Made by a program: the position numbers and the translations under genes. DNA of 29,482 bases from Clostridiales bacterium (GTDB taxonomy: Bacteria > Bacillota > Clostridia > Christensenellales > Aristaeellaceae). The notes beneath the pieces were generated by a model, which ran no database searches, was not told the origin of the DNA, and worked only from the letters and a program-made list of their open reading frames with translations. This document shows, piece by piece, positions 8,336 to 16,134 of this stretch; within the stretch, counting starts at the first letter, position 1; the number at the start of each line of letters is the position of its first letter. The stretch covers positions 1 to 29,482 of the forward strand of contig SFOF01000037.1 of assembly GCA_004552515.1 (NCBI GenBank), read 5' to 3'.

Positions 8336-9436
8336 ATGAAAAAAGCGCTCGTGATACTCTTCGTCGCTTTTACAGGCGGCTTTCTCCTGCTGAATGTCGC
8401 GCTGCCCGATAAAACGTTTTCCGATATGGAAAACCGCAATCTCGCCGGAAAGCCCGCCCTGTCGCTGCAAGGCGTCCTGTCTGGCCAGTTTGAGAGCGAC
8501 GCGGAAAGCTACGTCACCGATCAGTTCGCCCTGCGCGATCATTGGATTGCGCTCAAGGCCTACGCCGAACGCCTGCTGGGCAAGCGCGAGAACAACGGCG
8601 TGTATATCTGCTCAGACACGCTGATCGAGCGCATCGACGAGCCGGACGCCGACCGGCTGGCCGCCAATCTGTCCGCCGTCAATCGCTTCGCCGAGAACAG
8701 CGCCGTGCCAGTCTATTTTACGCTCATTCCCTCAGCGGCGGAAATTTGGCGGGACAGACTGCCCGCCGGCGCACCCCGCTGCGACGAGCGCGCGCTGATC
8801 GAAAGGCTCGCCGCCGAGACGAAGGCCGTTTTCATCGACACGCTCTCCGCGCTCGGCGCTCATTCGGACGAGGCGCTCTACTACCGCACAGACCATCACT
8901 GGACGTCGCTGGGCGCGCTCTACGGGGCGCAGGCGCTCCTGAACGGCATGGGTCTGACAACAACCCTCTCCGCGGACAACGCGCCTGTGCGCGTCACGGA
9001 CGCGTTCTACGGCACGCTCTACTCCCGCTCGGGCGCGCGCTATATCCAGCCCGACGGCATCGACGCGTATGTGCCGGGCGGCGAAATCACCGTCACGCAT
9101 ATCGAGGGCGAAAAGGAGGTCGTCACGGGGCTTTACGACGAGGAAAAGCTGGCCGTGAAGGACAAATACGCCTTCTTCATGGGCGGCAATCAGCCGCTGG
9201 CCGTGGTGAGGACGGGCAGCGAGGGGCAAAAGCTCCTGCTGATCCGCGATTCCTACGCCGACTGCGAGATTCCCTTCCTGTGCGGCGCGTTTTCCGAGAT
9301 CCACGCGCTCGATCTGCGCTATTACCGCGACAGCCTGAGCGCCTATATTGAAGAAAACGGCATAGACTGCGTTGTGATCTCCTACAGCCTGCGCTCGTTC
9401 ATCAGCGATACCAATCTGTTCTTCCTGAATCGATAA
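8336..9436 (+). CDS. DHHW-motif protein, AlgX/AlgJ-like partner of the MBOAT enzyme
   Basis: A 366-residue protein with an N-terminal signal anchor (about 4-22) and an extracytoplasmic SGNH-like domain. The namesake D186-H187-H188-W189 lies in YYRTDHHWTSLGALYG, and a candidate nucleophile Ser306 lies in LLLIRDSYA, the same arrangement as AlgJ/AlgX acetyltransferase components. Start and AAAGGAGA site follow the MBOAT stop by 14 bp, so the two genes are co-translated from one message. The protein probably accepts the acyl group delivered by the MBOAT enzyme and transfers it to a surface polysaccharide. Its stop lies four bases from the stop of the convergent araC-type gene. Confidence 0.8.
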   Translation: MKKALVILFVAFTGGFLLLNVALPDKTFSDMENRNLAGKPALSLQGVLSGQFESDAESYVTDQFALRDHWIALKAYAERLLGKRENNGVYICSDTLIERIDEPDADRLAANLSAVNRFAENSAVPVYFTLIPSAAEIWRDRLPAGAPRCDERALIERLAAETKAVFIDTLSALGAHSDEALYYRTDHHWTSLGALYGAQALLNGMGLTTTLSADNAPVRVTDAFYGTLYSRSGARYIQPDGIDAYVPGGEITVTHIEGEKEVVTGLYDEEKLAVKDKYAFFMGGNQPLAVVRTGSEGQKLLLIRDSYADCEIPFLCGAFSEIHALDLRYYRDSLSAYIEENGIDCVVISYSLRSFISDTNLFFLNR

Positions 9437-9440
9437 ACGC

Positions 9441-10295
9441 TCACGCCATGCGGCCTTCCCGCCTGCGGTATTCCTGCGGCGAGAGGCCGTATTCTTCTGA
9501 AAAGGCGCGATAAAAGCTATGCACGGAGCCGAACCCGACCGAAAGCGCGATTTCCGCGATGGGCAGCCCGCCCGCTCTCAGCATTTCAGCCGCCACGCTC
9601 ACGCGCTTTTTCGTCACGGCCTGCCGGAGGGACACGCCATAGCGCTTTTTGACCAGCCGAGACAGTTGGCGCGGGCTGACGAAGAGCTGAGAGGCCACAA
9701 ACTCCGCCGTCAGGGGATTCATAAAGCAGGTGTTGATGAAATAATCCAGCCTCGAGGCGCGCCTCAGATCGCGATCGGACAGCGCCTGCGCCGTTTCCGC
9801 GCAAGCGCCGCCGGTTTTATCGGCCAGCTCGCACAGCAGCAGCGTCAGCCTCAGCGCCGGCAGGCAGTCGTCCGCGCCGTCATACTCGGCCAGCTCGGCG
9901 ACGGACGCGCAGAGCGAGGGCAGGCCGCGCGCCTGTATGCCGCAGAGCGCGTTCAAGCGCCCGAACAGATCCCGAGCTTCCCTGCACGGTCGCCGGATAA
10001 AGCGCACGCCGACGGCCTTATACGCGCCGCCCGCGCCCGCCATGCGCGACACATGGCGCACATTGGCCGGAATCATCGCCAGATCGCCCGCGCGCAGGCT
10101 GATTTCGCCCCGCTCCGCATCAATGGTCATCTCTCCGGCGGTGCAGGCGAACAGCTCGTGATAGGCGTGCGTGTGCGGCGTCATGCCGATCAGCCGGCTG
10201 TCGTTCTGCGCGCCGCTTTTCTCGACAAGCAGCTCGACGGTCGCGTTCTCCACATGGACGCTGTAGACGCATCGATCCGGAAAGTCAATCTGCAC
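9441..10295 (-). CDS. AraC-family transcriptional regulator with cupin sensor domain
   Basis: A 284-residue regulator. Residues about 30-100 form a cupin-like ligand domain (HTHAYHELFACTAGEM, then AGDLAMIPANVRH). The C-terminal 100 residues contain two helix-turn-helix units, the first around AEFVASQLFVSPRQLSRLVKKRYG and the second around IAEIALSVGFGSVHSFYRAFSEEYG, ending in the typical LSPQEYRR. It starts with GTG at 10295 after a GGGGGAA binding site. It is divergent from the PnuC-like and sialidase-fold genes, which are its most likely targets. Many proteins of this build respond to sugars. A tandem 13-bp repeat in its own leader is a candidate binding site. Confidence 0.85.
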   Translation of the reverse strand: MQIDFPDRCVYSVHVENATVELLVEKSGAQNDSRLIGMTPHTHAYHELFACTAGEMTIDAERGEISLRAGDLAMIPANVRHVSRMAGAGGAYKAVGVRFIRRPCREARDLFGRLNALCGIQARGLPSLCASVAELAEYDGADDCLPALRLTLLLCELADKTGGACAETAQALSDRDLRRASRLDYFINTCFMNPLTAEFVASQLFVSPRQLSRLVKKRYGVSLRQAVTKKRVSVAAEMLRAGGLPIAEIALSVGFGSVHSFYRAFSEEYGLSPQEYRRREGRMA

Positions 10296-10310
10296 GGTCG
10301 TTCCCCCTTC

Positions 10311-10336
10311 GTATAAGAGCCGTGTATAAGAGCCGT
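10311..10336. repeat. Tandem 13-bp direct repeat in the araC leader, possible operator
   Basis: GTATAAGAGCCGT occurs twice head to tail at 10311-10323 and 10324-10336, with no spacer. It lies just downstream of the -10 of the regulator promoter, within its 5' untranslated region. AraC proteins often bind direct repeats, so autorepression is plausible; this is inferred from position only. Confidence 0.5.
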
Positions 10337-10345
10337 TCCCGCCCC

Positions 10346-10374
10346 ATTATGGCGAGGATGAGTGCGTTTGTCAA
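10346..10374 (-). promoter_or_regulatory. Sigma-A promoter of the araC-type gene
   Basis: On the minus strand TTGACA (10374-10369), a 17-bp spacer and CATAAT (10351-10346). Transcription would start near 10339, about 44 bases before the GTG start. Confidence 0.75.
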
Positions 10375-10425
10375 GACGGATTTGCAAAATCGGCCCTTTG
10401 CGCGCAAGGATGTCCCACATCAGCC

Positions 10426-10454
10426 TTGCGCCGAGGCCCGTTTTGTGATATAAC
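10426..10454 (+). promoter_or_regulatory. Sigma-A-like promoter of the pnuC-like/sialidase operon
   Basis: TTGCGC (10426-10431), a 17-bp spacer and TATAAC (10449-10454). The weak -35 suggests activator dependence, which fits a divergent AraC regulator. It also shows that the in-frame ATG at 10426 is not the start of translation. Confidence 0.6.
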
Positions 10455-10527
10455 CTCTTTCGGAGCGCGCCGCACAGAGCCGTTGCGAGCGCTCACAAAA
10501 TCACATCCGATTGCGAGGCTTTTATTC

Positions 10528-11211
10528 ATGCGCCGTTTCGCGATTCCGCGCCCCATGCTGATCCTGATGCTCGTCACCGCCGCGCTGATCACCGCGACGG
10601 GCGTCACCTTCGGGCAGACGTTTATCAACATCCTGCCGCTGTATGTGTCGCTCTGCGTGGGGCTGCTGCAGTCGCGCGTCAGCCGCACCGCCTATCTGAT
10701 CGGCGCGTGCAATTCGCTGCTCTATGCCGTGGTCTACGCGCACTTTAAGCTCTACGCGTCCGCCGCCTATGCCGTGCTGTTTTCGTGCACGATTCAGTTC
10801 GCCACCTATTTCCGCTGGAAGAGCCGGCCTCAGGGGCAGTCCACGCTGTTCCGCGCCATGACGAAGCGGCAGAGGCTGCTCGTCGCCGGGCTGTTCGCGC
10901 TCTGCTGGGGCGCGGCGTGGCTGATCCTCTCCCGCGCCGATTCCGGCTATCGCATACTCGATATTTCCACATCGCTTCTGGGCATACTCATTTCGCTTTT
11001 GACCATGCTGGCCTATATTGAATACGCGCCGCTGATGATCCTCTCGGGCACGGTCAATATCGTCCTCTTCGCCGCCATGCTGCGCGATCATCCCGCGCAG
11101 ATCACATATCTGATATACGCGCTCTATTCGATGGTCTGCCAGATCGGCGCGCTGAAAAGAGTCCTGCGGCTCTATAAAGAACAAACCCATGAAAAGGAGA
11201 AATTATCATGA
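10528..11211 (+). CDS. PnuC-like (nicotinamide mononucleotide transporter family) membrane protein
   Basis: A 227-residue protein with about six to seven hydrophobic segments. The run NSLLYAVVYAHFKLYASAAY (about 66-85), the RWK after a membrane segment, and the later DISTSLLGILISLLTMLAY followed by YLIYALYSMVCQIGALKR resemble the PnuC vitamin-transporter fold. PnuC proteins move nicotinamide riboside, riboflavin or thiamine by facilitated diffusion, with the substrate trapped by phosphorylation. No kinase for such a vitamin is nearby, so the substrate is open. The start at 10528 is chosen because the upstream ATG lies on the promoter. The stop overlaps the next start (ATGA at 11208), implying translational coupling. 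Confidence 0.6.
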   Translation: MRRFAIPRPMLILMLVTAALITATGVTFGQTFINILPLYVSLCVGLLQSRVSRTAYLIGACNSLLYAVVYAHFKLYASAAYAVLFSCTIQFATYFRWKSRPQGQSTLFRAMTKRQRLLVAGLFALCWGAAWLILSRADSGYRILDISTSLLGILISLLTMLAYIEYAPLMILSGTVNIVLFAAMLRDHPAQITYLIYALYSMVCQIGALKRVLRLYKEQTHEKEKLS

Positions 11212-12308
11212 ACAAGCGTCTCGTCTTTCATCTGCCCAACAGCGAACAGTCCGGCCGCAACAGCGAAGGCTCCTTCCTGCGCGCGCCAAACGGCGACATA
11301 CTCTTCGCCTACAGCCACTTCAGCACCGGTCTGGGCGACGACGACGATCCCTGCGACATCGCGCTCATCCGCTCCCGCGACGAGGGCGAAACCTGGAGCG
11401 CGCCGGAGATCATCGCCCGCGCGTCCGATTTCGGCGTGAAGAACATCATGAGCGTGTCCGGCATGACGTTAAAGGATGGCAGCTTGTGCTTCTTCTTCAT
11501 CGTCAAGGAGGACTCGGACGGCTCGAGCCATCTGGGGCGCGCCGTTTCTCAGGACGGCGTTCACTTTACGCCCATGACCTGCTCGTTTAAGCGCGTTCAG
11601 CGCGGCTACTATGTGTTCAACAACGACCGCTTCATCCGCCTCTCCGACGGCCGGATCGCCGCGGCGGCCGCCAAATACAGCTGCGCGCGCACGCAGGAGG
11701 AGGACGAATACTGCCTGTTCTCCGAGAGCTACGCCATGCCCGTCTGCTTCGTCTCGGATGACGAGGGCGCGTCGTTCACCGCGACGAAGGCGCGCGTCGC
11801 CCTGTCCGGACGGCTGGCGCAGCGCGTCGGCATGGAGGAGCCGGGCATCATCGAGCTGAAAAACGGCGTGATCTGGCTGTGGGCGCGCACAATGCTGTGC
11901 TATCAGTATCAGTGCTTCTCGCTGGACGGCATGGACACGTTCACTCCGCCGGAGCCGTCCGAGTTCACATCGCCGCGCGCGCCCATGGAGCTGCATCGCC
12001 TGTCGGATGGCACGATATTCGCCGCCTACAACCCCGTGCCGCACTATAACGGCGTAAAGCACCGCTCCTATCTCGGCCGCACGCCGCTCGTGCTGCGCTC
12101 GTCCACCGACGACGGAAAGACGTGGGGCGAGCTGTTCACCCTCGAGGACGATGAAAACGGCAACTACTGCTATCCGGCGATGATCGAAACGCACGATCGC
12201 GCGCTCCTGTGCGCGTATATGAGTAACCATCTCGACCCAACCGACCCGCAGCAGCTCCGCTATCTCGATCATTCGCTGTCGATCATGAAGGTCGCGCTGG
12301 ATGACTGA
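11208..12308 (+). CDS. Sialidase-fold exo-glycosidase-like protein with Asp-box repeats
   Basis: A 366-residue beta-propeller protein without a signal peptide. Asp-box motifs of the S-x-D-x-G-x-T-W type occur at 56-63 (SRDEGETW), 182-189 (SDDEGASF) and 298-305 (STDDGKTW), with a degenerate one at 113-119. An EEPGIIEL segment at 209-216 resembles the conserved Glu region of sialidase-like BNR proteins. Exo-sialidase activity is possible, but the full Arg triad is not verifiable by eye; many relatives act on other sugars or are only putative. It has AAAGGAG and a 4-bp overlap with the PnuC-like gene, so the two are made together, probably under the divergent AraC regulator. Confidence 0.75.
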   Translation: MNKRLVFHLPNSEQSGRNSEGSFLRAPNGDILFAYSHFSTGLGDDDDPCDIALIRSRDEGETWSAPEIIARASDFGVKNIMSVSGMTLKDGSLCFFFIVKEDSDGSSHLGRAVSQDGVHFTPMTCSFKRVQRGYYVFNNDRFIRLSDGRIAAAAAKYSCARTQEEDEYCLFSESYAMPVCFVSDDEGASFTATKARVALSGRLAQRVGMEEPGIIELKNGVIWLWARTMLCYQYQCFSLDGMDTFTPPEPSEFTSPRAPMELHRLSDGTIFAAYNPVPHYNGVKHRSYLGRTPLVLRSSTDDGKTWGELFTLEDDENGNYCYPAMIETHDRALLCAYMSNHLDPTDPQQLRYLDHSLSIMKVALDD

Positions 12309-12340
12309 CCGCGCGCCCAAAGACCAGTGCATAACGGCAC

Positions 12341-12386
12341 AAAGCGCCCCGCGTGAGGAATTTTTTCCTCACGCGGGGCGCTTTTT
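12341..12386. terminator. Bidirectional terminator between the sialidase-fold gene and ileS
   Basis: A perfect 20-bp stem (12341-12360 with 12365-12384) with a TTTT loop, A-rich on one side and T-rich on the other. It can end transcription from both converging genes. Confidence 0.9.
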
Positions 12387-12405
12387 CAGTTTACGGAAAC
12401 ACGGC

Positions 12406-15400
12406 TCAGCGCTTCTCGACGACCTTCACGCCGATGACGGCCTTCTCGCCGTTGATGTTCCACTCCTGGGACACAGCGCCCTCTTCAGGCGCGCCCAGCG
12501 TGACGGACAGCGCCAGCACGCCGCGCTTGATGTCCTCGACGCCCTTCTCGGCGATGGCGGACAGCTTGTCGTCGGCCTCGATGGTCACGGCGATGCGGTC
12601 GGTCACGTCGAAATCGGCGTCCTTGCGCATGGTCTGGATCTTGCTGATCAGCTCGCGGACATAGCCCTCCTCGATCAGCTCGGGCGTGAGGTTCGCGTCC
12701 AGCACGACGGTCATATCGCCGTCCATCTGCGCCACGAAGCCTTCCTTCTGCATCGGGCGGGTCAGCACGTCGTCCTTTCCCAGCTCGACGAGGGTGCCGT
12801 CCAGCTCGAAGGAGACGGTCTCGCCGCGCTCGAACGCATCCACGACGGCGTTGCCGTCCATGGTCTTGAGGTGCGCGCCGATGCGGCCGAGCAGCTTGCC
12901 GTAGCGCGGGCCGAGGGTGCGCATCTGCGGCTTCAGCTCATAGGTGGTGAAGTCGCGCGCGTCGGTCACGAAGCGGACGGCCTTGACGTTCAGCTCGTCG
13001 GCGATCAGCTCGGAAACGGCCTCGTCCAGTGCCGCGCCCTTGATGTACATCGTGGCGATGGGCTGGCGCACCTTGATGTTGGCGGCGTTGCGGCAGGCGC
13101 GGCCCAGCTGTACGGCGGCGATGACCTCCTCCATCTGCGCCTCCAGCTCGTGATCGACGAGCGAGGGATCGGCGGTGGGGAAGTCGGTCAGATGCACGGA
13201 GATGGGCGCGTCGGGATCGTTGTTCGCGACCAGATTGCGGTACATCGACTCGGCCATGAAGGGGATATAGGGCGCGCACAGGCCGGAGAGCGTCTTGAGC
13301 ACAGTATAGAGCGTCTCAAAGGCGGCCAGCTTGTCGCCCGCGAGGCCCTTGCCCCAGAAGCGCTCGCGGCAGCGGCGGACGTACCAGTTGGACAGCTCGT
13401 CCACGAAATCGGAGATGGCGCGGGCCGTCTCGGTGATCTGATACTTTTCAAGCCCCTCGTCCACGGTGGCAATGAGCGTTTGCAGCTTGCTCAGGATCCA
13501 CTTGTCCATCAGCGAGAAGTCCTTCCTGTCAGCCTTCTGCGTCAGCGGATCGTAGTTGTCGATGGAGGCGTAGAGCGTGAAGAACGCGTAGGTGTTCCAC
13601 AGCGTGCCCATGAACTTGCGCTGCATCTCGCTGACCAGATCGCCGGAGAAGCGGGTGGGCAGCCACGGGGCGCTCGAGGCGTAGAAATACCAGCGCACAG
13701 CGTCCGCGCCCTGCTTGTCCAGAACCTCCCACGGATCGACGACATTGCCGATGTGCTTGGACATCTTGCGGCCCTCGGCGTCCTGAACGTGGCCCATGAC
13801 GATGCAGTTTTCAAAGGGCGATCTGTCGAACAGCAGCGTGGAGATGGCCAGCAGCGTATAGAACCAGCCGCGCGTCTGATCGATGGCCTCGGAGATGAAG
13901 TCAGCCGGGAAATTGGCCTCGAACGTCTCCTTATTTTCAAAGGGATAATGCCACTGAGCGAAGGGCATGGAGCCGGAATCGAACCAGCAGTCGATGACCT
14001 CGGGCGTGCGGTGCATTTCTCCGCCGCACTCCGGGCAGGTGATGGTCACCTGATCGATGTAGGGGCGGTGCAGCTCGATGTCGGGCGTCACGTTGTGGCC
14101 GATCTCGCACAGCTCCTTGATCGAGCCGACGACGTGGATGTGGCCGCACTTGCAGACCCACACCGGCAGCGGCGTGCCCCAGTAGCGCTCGCGGGAAAGG
14201 CCCCAGTCGATAACATTGTCGAGGAAGTTGCCCATGCGGCCTTCCTTGATGTTGTCGGGCATCCAGTTGACAGAGCGGTTGTTCCGCATCAGCTGATCGT
14301 GCACCGCGGTCATGCGGATGAACCAGGTGGAGCGGGCATAGTAGATCAGCGGCGTGTCGCAGCGCCAGCAGAAGGGATAGTCGTGCTCGAACGCGGGCGC
14401 AGCCACCAGCAGACCGCGCTTGTCGAGATCCTCCAGCACCATGGGATCGGCCTTCTTGATGAACGTGCCGCCCCACGGCGTGCGCTTGTCCATCTCGCCC
14501 TTGGTGTCGACCAGCTGCAGGAAGGGGATATGGTTCTCGCGGCCGACGCGCGCGTCGTCCTCGCCGAACGCGGGGGCGATGTGTACAATGCCGGTACCGT
14601 CGGTCATGGTGACGTAATCGTCCGCAATGACCATCCAGGCGTTCTCTTCATTTTCAACGCCCCTGATGACCTCGCGCTGGAAGTCGAACAGCGGCTCATA
14701 CTTCATGCCCACCAGATCGCTGCCGGGGAATGTGGTCTTGTTTGTGATTTCCTTATCGCCCATGATGGCGGGGATCAGCGCGTCCGCCATGATGATCGTG
14801 CGGCCCTCGCACTCGAAGCGGGCGTAGGTTTCGTGGCCGTTGACGCACAGCGCGACGTTGCTGGGCAGCGTCCAGGGCGTGGTCGTCCAGGCATAGAGGA
14901 AAGCGTTTTCCTCGCCGACCACCTTGAAGCGGACGACGGCGGAGCGTTCCTTGACCTTCTTGTAGCCCTGGCTCACCTCATGGCTGGACAGCGCGGTGCC
15001 GCAGCGGGGGCAATAGGGCACGACCTTATAGCCCTTATAGAGCAGGCCCTTGTCGAAGATCGTCTTGAGCGCCCACCACTCGGACTCGATATAATTGTTG
15101 TCATAGGTGACGTAGGGGTTCTTCATGTCCGCCCAGAAGCCGACGCGCTCGGACATATCCTCCCACATACCCTTGTATTTCCAGACGGATTCCTTGCACT
15201 TTTTGATGAACGGCTCGATGCCGTAGGCCTCGATCTGATCCTTGCCGTCCAGGCCCAGCTGCTTTTCAACCTCCAGCTCGACCGGCAGGCCGTGCGTATC
15301 CCAGCCGGCCTTGCGGGTGACCGACTTGCCCTTCATCGTCTGATAGCGCGGAATCAGATCCTTGATGGCGCGCGTCTCGATGTGGCCGATGTGCGGCTTG

Positions 15401-15555
15401 CCGTTGGCCGTCGGCGGGCCGTCGTAGAACGTAAAGACGTCGCCGCCCTTACGCAGATCGATGGATTTCTGAAAGACCTCGTTCTTTTTCCAGAACTCGA
15501 GAACTTCCTTTTCACGGCTGAGAAAATCCAGCGTCGTGGAAACCTTTTCAAACAT
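12406..15555 (-). CDS. ileS: Isoleucyl-tRNA synthetase, IleS2 type
   Basis: A 1049-residue class I synthetase that charges tRNA-Ile. HIGH is at 55-58 (GKPHIGH) and KMSKH at 597-601. The editing domain lies between, with TWFIRMTAVHDQ. Cys-rich zinc-type clusters appear around VPYCPRCG, CKCGHIH and TCPECGGEMH. The length and motifs such as GPPTANGKPHIGHIETR and KAGWDTHGLPVELEVEKQLG are those of the eukaryote-like IleS2 group rather than the about 900-940-residue IleS1 group; IleS2 enzymes are typically mupirocin-insensitive. The start at 15555 follows GGGAGG and the T-box terminator. The longer open frame to 15639 runs back through the T-box and is not translated. Confidence 0.95.
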   Translation of the reverse strand: MFEKVSTTLDFLSREKEVLEFWKKNEVFQKSIDLRKGGDVFTFYDGPPTANGKPHIGHIETRAIKDLIPRYQTMKGKSVTRKAGWDTHGLPVELEVEKQLGLDGKDQIEAYGIEPFIKKCKESVWKYKGMWEDMSERVGFWADMKNPYVTYDNNYIESEWWALKTIFDKGLLYKGYKVVPYCPRCGTALSSHEVSQGYKKVKERSAVVRFKVVGEENAFLYAWTTTPWTLPSNVALCVNGHETYARFECEGRTIIMADALIPAIMGDKEITNKTTFPGSDLVGMKYEPLFDFQREVIRGVENEENAWMVIADDYVTMTDGTGIVHIAPAFGEDDARVGRENHIPFLQLVDTKGEMDKRTPWGGTFIKKADPMVLEDLDKRGLLVAAPAFEHDYPFCWRCDTPLIYYARSTWFIRMTAVHDQLMRNNRSVNWMPDNIKEGRMGNFLDNVIDWGLSRERYWGTPLPVWVCKCGHIHVVGSIKELCEIGHNVTPDIELHRPYIDQVTITCPECGGEMHRTPEVIDCWFDSGSMPFAQWHYPFENKETFEANFPADFISEAIDQTRGWFYTLLAISTLLFDRSPFENCIVMGHVQDAEGRKMSKHIGNVVDPWEVLDKQGADAVRWYFYASSAPWLPTRFSGDLVSEMQRKFMGTLWNTYAFFTLYASIDNYDPLTQKADRKDFSLMDKWILSKLQTLIATVDEGLEKYQITETARAISDFVDELSNWYVRRCRERFWGKGLAGDKLAAFETLYTVLKTLSGLCAPYIPFMAESMYRNLVANNDPDAPISVHLTDFPTADPSLVDHELEAQMEEVIAAVQLGRACRNAANIKVRQPIATMYIKGAALDEAVSELIADELNVKAVRFVTDARDFTTYELKPQMRTLGPRYGKLLGRIGAHLKTMDGNAVVDAFERGETVSFELDGTLVELGKDDVLTRPMQKEGFVAQMDGDMTVVLDANLTPELIEEGYVRELISKIQTMRKDADFDVTDRIAVTIEADDKLSAIAEKGVEDIKRGVLALSVTLGAPEEGAVSQEWNINGEKAVIGVKVVEKR

Positions 15556-15591
15556 GGTTTCTGCCTCCCTTATGAAATATCGAATGAAAAT

Positions 15592-15622
15592 AAAAAAGAA
15601 CCGCCCGGTCATGGGACGATTC
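15592..15622 (-). terminator. T-box-controlled attenuator of ileS
   Basis: On the minus strand GAAUCGUCC pairs with GGGCGGUUC (including G-U pairs), followed by six U residues. The T-box sequence upstream competes to form the antiterminator when uncharged tRNA-Ile binds. Confidence 0.85.
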
Positions 15623-15855
15623 ATCGCGGTACCACCCAATATTGAAGCCGCCCAGACAATGCGGAGCCGCTCCCTCTCGTGTGCGCTGTAACGGGCGCGC
15701 CCGGGCCGGCCTTACTGGGGAAAGCGTCTTTCCCGTTCGGGACGCCGCTCTGCGGGGATCCCCCTGCGCGCTTTCGGCCGGAATTGCACCGTTCTCCGGC
15801 TCTCTGGAACGAAAGAAATGCGCGGGCAGTCCGCATCAATGCGTTTAATATCTAA
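15592..15855 (-). promoter_or_regulatory. T-box leader (tRNA-Ile-responsive) of ileS
   Basis: The conserved T-box TGGGTGGTACCGCGA is read on the minus strand at 15638-15624. Upstream is a stem I with an AGAGAG turn and a GGUGCAA-type distal loop around 15785-15805. The candidate specifier codon is AUC (15759-15757), an isoleucine codon, positioned on the 3' side of stem I next to the UGCGG/CCGCA helix. When tRNA-Ile is uncharged its acceptor end pairs with the T-box bulge and prevents the attenuator from forming, raising IleS synthesis. Confidence 0.9.
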
Positions 15856-15860
15856 CCGCT

Positions 15861-15889
15861 ATTATAGACCGAAACGCAAAAAACGTCAA
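15861..15889 (-). promoter_or_regulatory. Sigma-A promoter of ileS
   Basis: On the minus strand TTGACG (15889-15884), a 17-bp spacer and TATAAT (15866-15861). It sets the start of the T-box leader near 15855. Confidence 0.9.
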
Positions 15890-16134
15890 CCAAGCCGTGA
15901 AAAAATAACACGCTGAAGGCGCCGGACTGTCGCCCCCCGGGGAGAGCCCGAGAGGGAGGCAATCCGGCGGTGCTTTTTTGTGCCCGAAAGGGCTTTGGCC
16001 AATGCCAAGGAGCCGCATGATGGGGCATTGGATGAAACAGTATGCTCAATGAATCCCCGAAAGGGCAATAGATCAGGAGAGAACCTCTCTTTTGTGGTGG
16101 AGGCGTTCCGGGAAGAGACGGCAATCGGATTTTG
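15890..16134. other. Intergenic region with several strong hairpins, no gene
   Basis: Between the ileS promoter and the kinase stop are a GC-rich folded element (15918-15977) with a 7-bp outer stem, inner CCCCGGGG and CCCGAGAGGG folds and, on the plus strand, a TTTTTT run; a small GCCC/GGGC hairpin; and a hairpin at 15999-16031 with an 8-bp CCAATGCC stem. On the minus strand these could end the sugar operon, but the T run there is about ten bases away from the stem. No coding sequence is supported. Confidence 0.5.

Noticed and set aside
12341..12386. 20-bp inverted repeat as a mobile-element end
   Set aside because: Position between convergent genes with flanking A and T runs fits a bidirectional terminator; there is no transposase or target duplication.
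15556..15639. 28-residue N-terminal extension of IleS
   Set aside because: It translates the T-box and attenuator. The start at 15555 has a good binding site and matches family N-termini.
12301..15645. 1114-residue plus-strand open frame opposite ileS
   Set aside because: A shadow of the ileS codon pattern in GC-rich DNA. The minus-strand product has all synthetase motifs and the plus frame has none.
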